This document shows, piece after piece, positions 63,116-64,000 of a DNA stretch of 64,000 nt. The stretch spans positions 1-64,000 of the forward strand of contig CAJTCV010000007.1 in NCBI GenBank assembly GCA_910574805.1. The letters run 5' to 3'. The translations under genes were made by a program, and so were the position numbers. Position 1 is the stretch's first letter, and each line of letters starts with the position of its first letter. This DNA is from Lachnospiraceae bacterium (GTDB taxonomy: Bacteria; Bacillota; Clostridia; Lachnospirales; Lachnospiraceae). The notes below the pieces were generated by a model. That model was not told the origin of the DNA. It ran no database searches and saw only the letters and a list, made by a program, of their open reading frames with translations.

Positions 63116-64000
63116 GACTTCCTTTCTGGTACTGGAAAAAGAAGAGGATGCGGGGGGACTTTGCAGGAGCAGAATGGTTGACGGGGCTCCTCTGGATATT
63201 GGGGGAGGACATTTTCTGGATGCAGGAAATCCGGCAGTGGATCAGTTCTTGTTTTCTTTTCTGCCGGAAGAGAAATGGAATCGTTTCAAAAGAATCTCAC
63301 AGATTAATGTGAATGGAAATGTGATCGATCATCCGATGGAAGCAAATATATGGCAGCTTGATATAGATGATCAGATAGATTATTTGAAATCAATAGCAGC
63401 AGCAGGCTGTAATCAGGGGATCTCTGCTCCTGAGGATTTTGTGGACTGGATCTACTGGAAACTCGGTGACAGGATAGCAGAGGATTATATGATCCCGTAC
63501 AATCAGAAAATGTTTTCAAAAGAGCTGAATGAACTGGGAACCTACTGGATGGAAAAACTGCCCAATGTGTCTTTTGAAGATACTCTTCGGAGTTGTCTGG
63601 AAAAGAAAGCCTATGGAAAGCAGCCGGGGCATGCGGAATTTTTTTATCCCAGAGAATATGGATATGGTGAAGTGTGGAAACGTATGGCAGAGGCGGTTAC
63701 GGATCATATTCAGTATCATGTATTTGTCAACAGGATTGATTTTGAAAGCCATACAGTCAATGAAAAGTATCAGGGAGACGTGATTATTTCCACGATTCCA
63801 TGGACCTGTTATGAAGTGCTGAAGGGAATGCCGGAAGAATTACAGAAAAAGATAAGGAAATTGAAACACAGCTCGGTGCAGATTGAATATAAAAAGGAGT
63901 ATTTGAATACAAAGGCACACTGGATTTATTATCCGGATAAGAATCTGCCATATCATAGAATTCTGGTGAGACATAACTTTTGCCCCTCTTCCAGTGGATA
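63045..64000 (+). CDS. FAD-dependent amine-oxidase-like protein (partial)
   Basis: At least 318 residues, cut by the window end. N-terminal dinucleotide-binding fold 'YLILGAGPAGLTVANQLL', 'LVLEKEEDAGGLCRS' and 'PLDIGGGHFLDAGN' are the FAD-binding segments shared by protoporphyrinogen oxidase-like, amine oxidase and UDP-galactopyranose mutase enzymes. The sequence after this is closest in style to capsule-locus 'NAD(P)-binding / FAD-dependent oxidoreductase' proteins. It starts behind GGGAGGATC and is co-transcribed with the GT2. A sugar-nucleotide redox or mutase role is likely; identity is unproven. Confidence 0.75.
   Translation, partial: MKYLILGAGPAGLTVANQLLMNGETSFLVLEKEEDAGGLCRSRMVDGAPLDIGGGHFLDAGNPAVDQFLFSFLPEEKWNRFKRISQINVNGNVIDHPMEANIWQLDIDDQIDYLKSIAAAGCNQGISAPEDFVDWIYWKLGDRIAEDYMIPYNQKMFSKELNELGTYWMEKLPNVSFEDTLRSCLEKKAYGKQPGHAEFFYPREYGYGEVWKRMAEAVTDHIQYHVFVNRIDFESHTVNEKYQGDVIISTIPWTCYEVLKGMPEELQKKIRKLKHSSVQIEYKKEYLNTKAHWIYYPDKNLPYHRILVRHNFCPSSSG

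Overview
The window looks like chromosome from an anaerobic gut Firmicute of the family Lachnospiraceae (Blautia / Mediterraneibacter / Dorea type). This is inferred from the clpB / infC-rpmI-rplT backbone, strong AGGAGG ribosome binding sites, 17-bp-spaced sigma-A promoters, WWY cell-wall repeats of the type common in this family, and integrative-element genes typical of the group. No species can be named from sequence alone.

Region 1 (1-6.7 kb) is the integrase-proximal end of an integrative element. It holds a J-domain-like cargo protein, a type I toxin / antisense RNA pair of the holin-like-toxin type, a frameshifted Uma2 nuclease gene, a YafQ-type toxin-antitoxin pair, an XRE repressor divergent from an excisionase-like gene, a phage-type replication/HTH protein, four small unknown proteins, a D-armless tRNA-like fold and a Tn916-type tyrosine integrase. 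Region 2 (6.7-13.6 kb) is conserved backbone: clpB behind a CIRCE-like operator, a DUF4250 gene, the infC-rpmI-rplT operon with an attenuator leader and an ATT-started infC, and two G3E (CobW-type) metallochaperone GTPases.

Region 3 (13.3-61.8 kb) is a very large surface-polysaccharide locus. A divergent XRE regulator and a palindrome over the promoter -35 box open it. The leftmost module (13.9-25.1 kb) has a Wzy-like polymerase, a membrane-anchored WWY-repeat protein, a family 6 (ABO-type) glycosyltransferase, two more glycosyltransferases, a PaaK/CapK-like enzyme, a GT4, the Wzx flippase and a DegT aminotransferase. Next (25.2-31.0 kb) is a bacillosamine-like initiation module (PglF-, PglE- and PglC-like, a GNAT/FemAB-like protein, a WbuB-like GT4). 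Then (31.0-40.7 kb) comes a WbpA/WlbA/WlbC-type 2,3-diamino-uronic acid pathway. Its usual small acetyltransferase is replaced by a larger LpxD-like acyltransferase, together with a dedicated amino-acid ligase, a PLP decarboxylase and a carrier protein. This looks like a route that puts a decarboxylated aminoacyl group on the sugar. A run of EpsG-, DUF6077- and GT-C-like membrane proteins follows (40.7-51.3 kb). A second initiation module (51.4-61.7 kb) has a WbaP-type transferase, GT4, heparinase II/III-like protein, WecC, a fused alcohol-dehydrogenase/Gfo-Idh protein and a GT4. It is interrupted by an AT-rich GtrII-like gene that is out of frame at a seven-G tract.

Region 4 (61.8-64.0 kb) has a second XRE regulator divergent from another glycan operon (GT2, then an FAD-dependent oxidoreductase cut by the window end). 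Throughout the locus, GC-richer sugar-nucleotide genes alternate with AT-rich polymerase/flippase/transferase islands, as expected of a mosaic, antigenically variable locus. No CRISPR array, rRNA or complete tRNA was seen.
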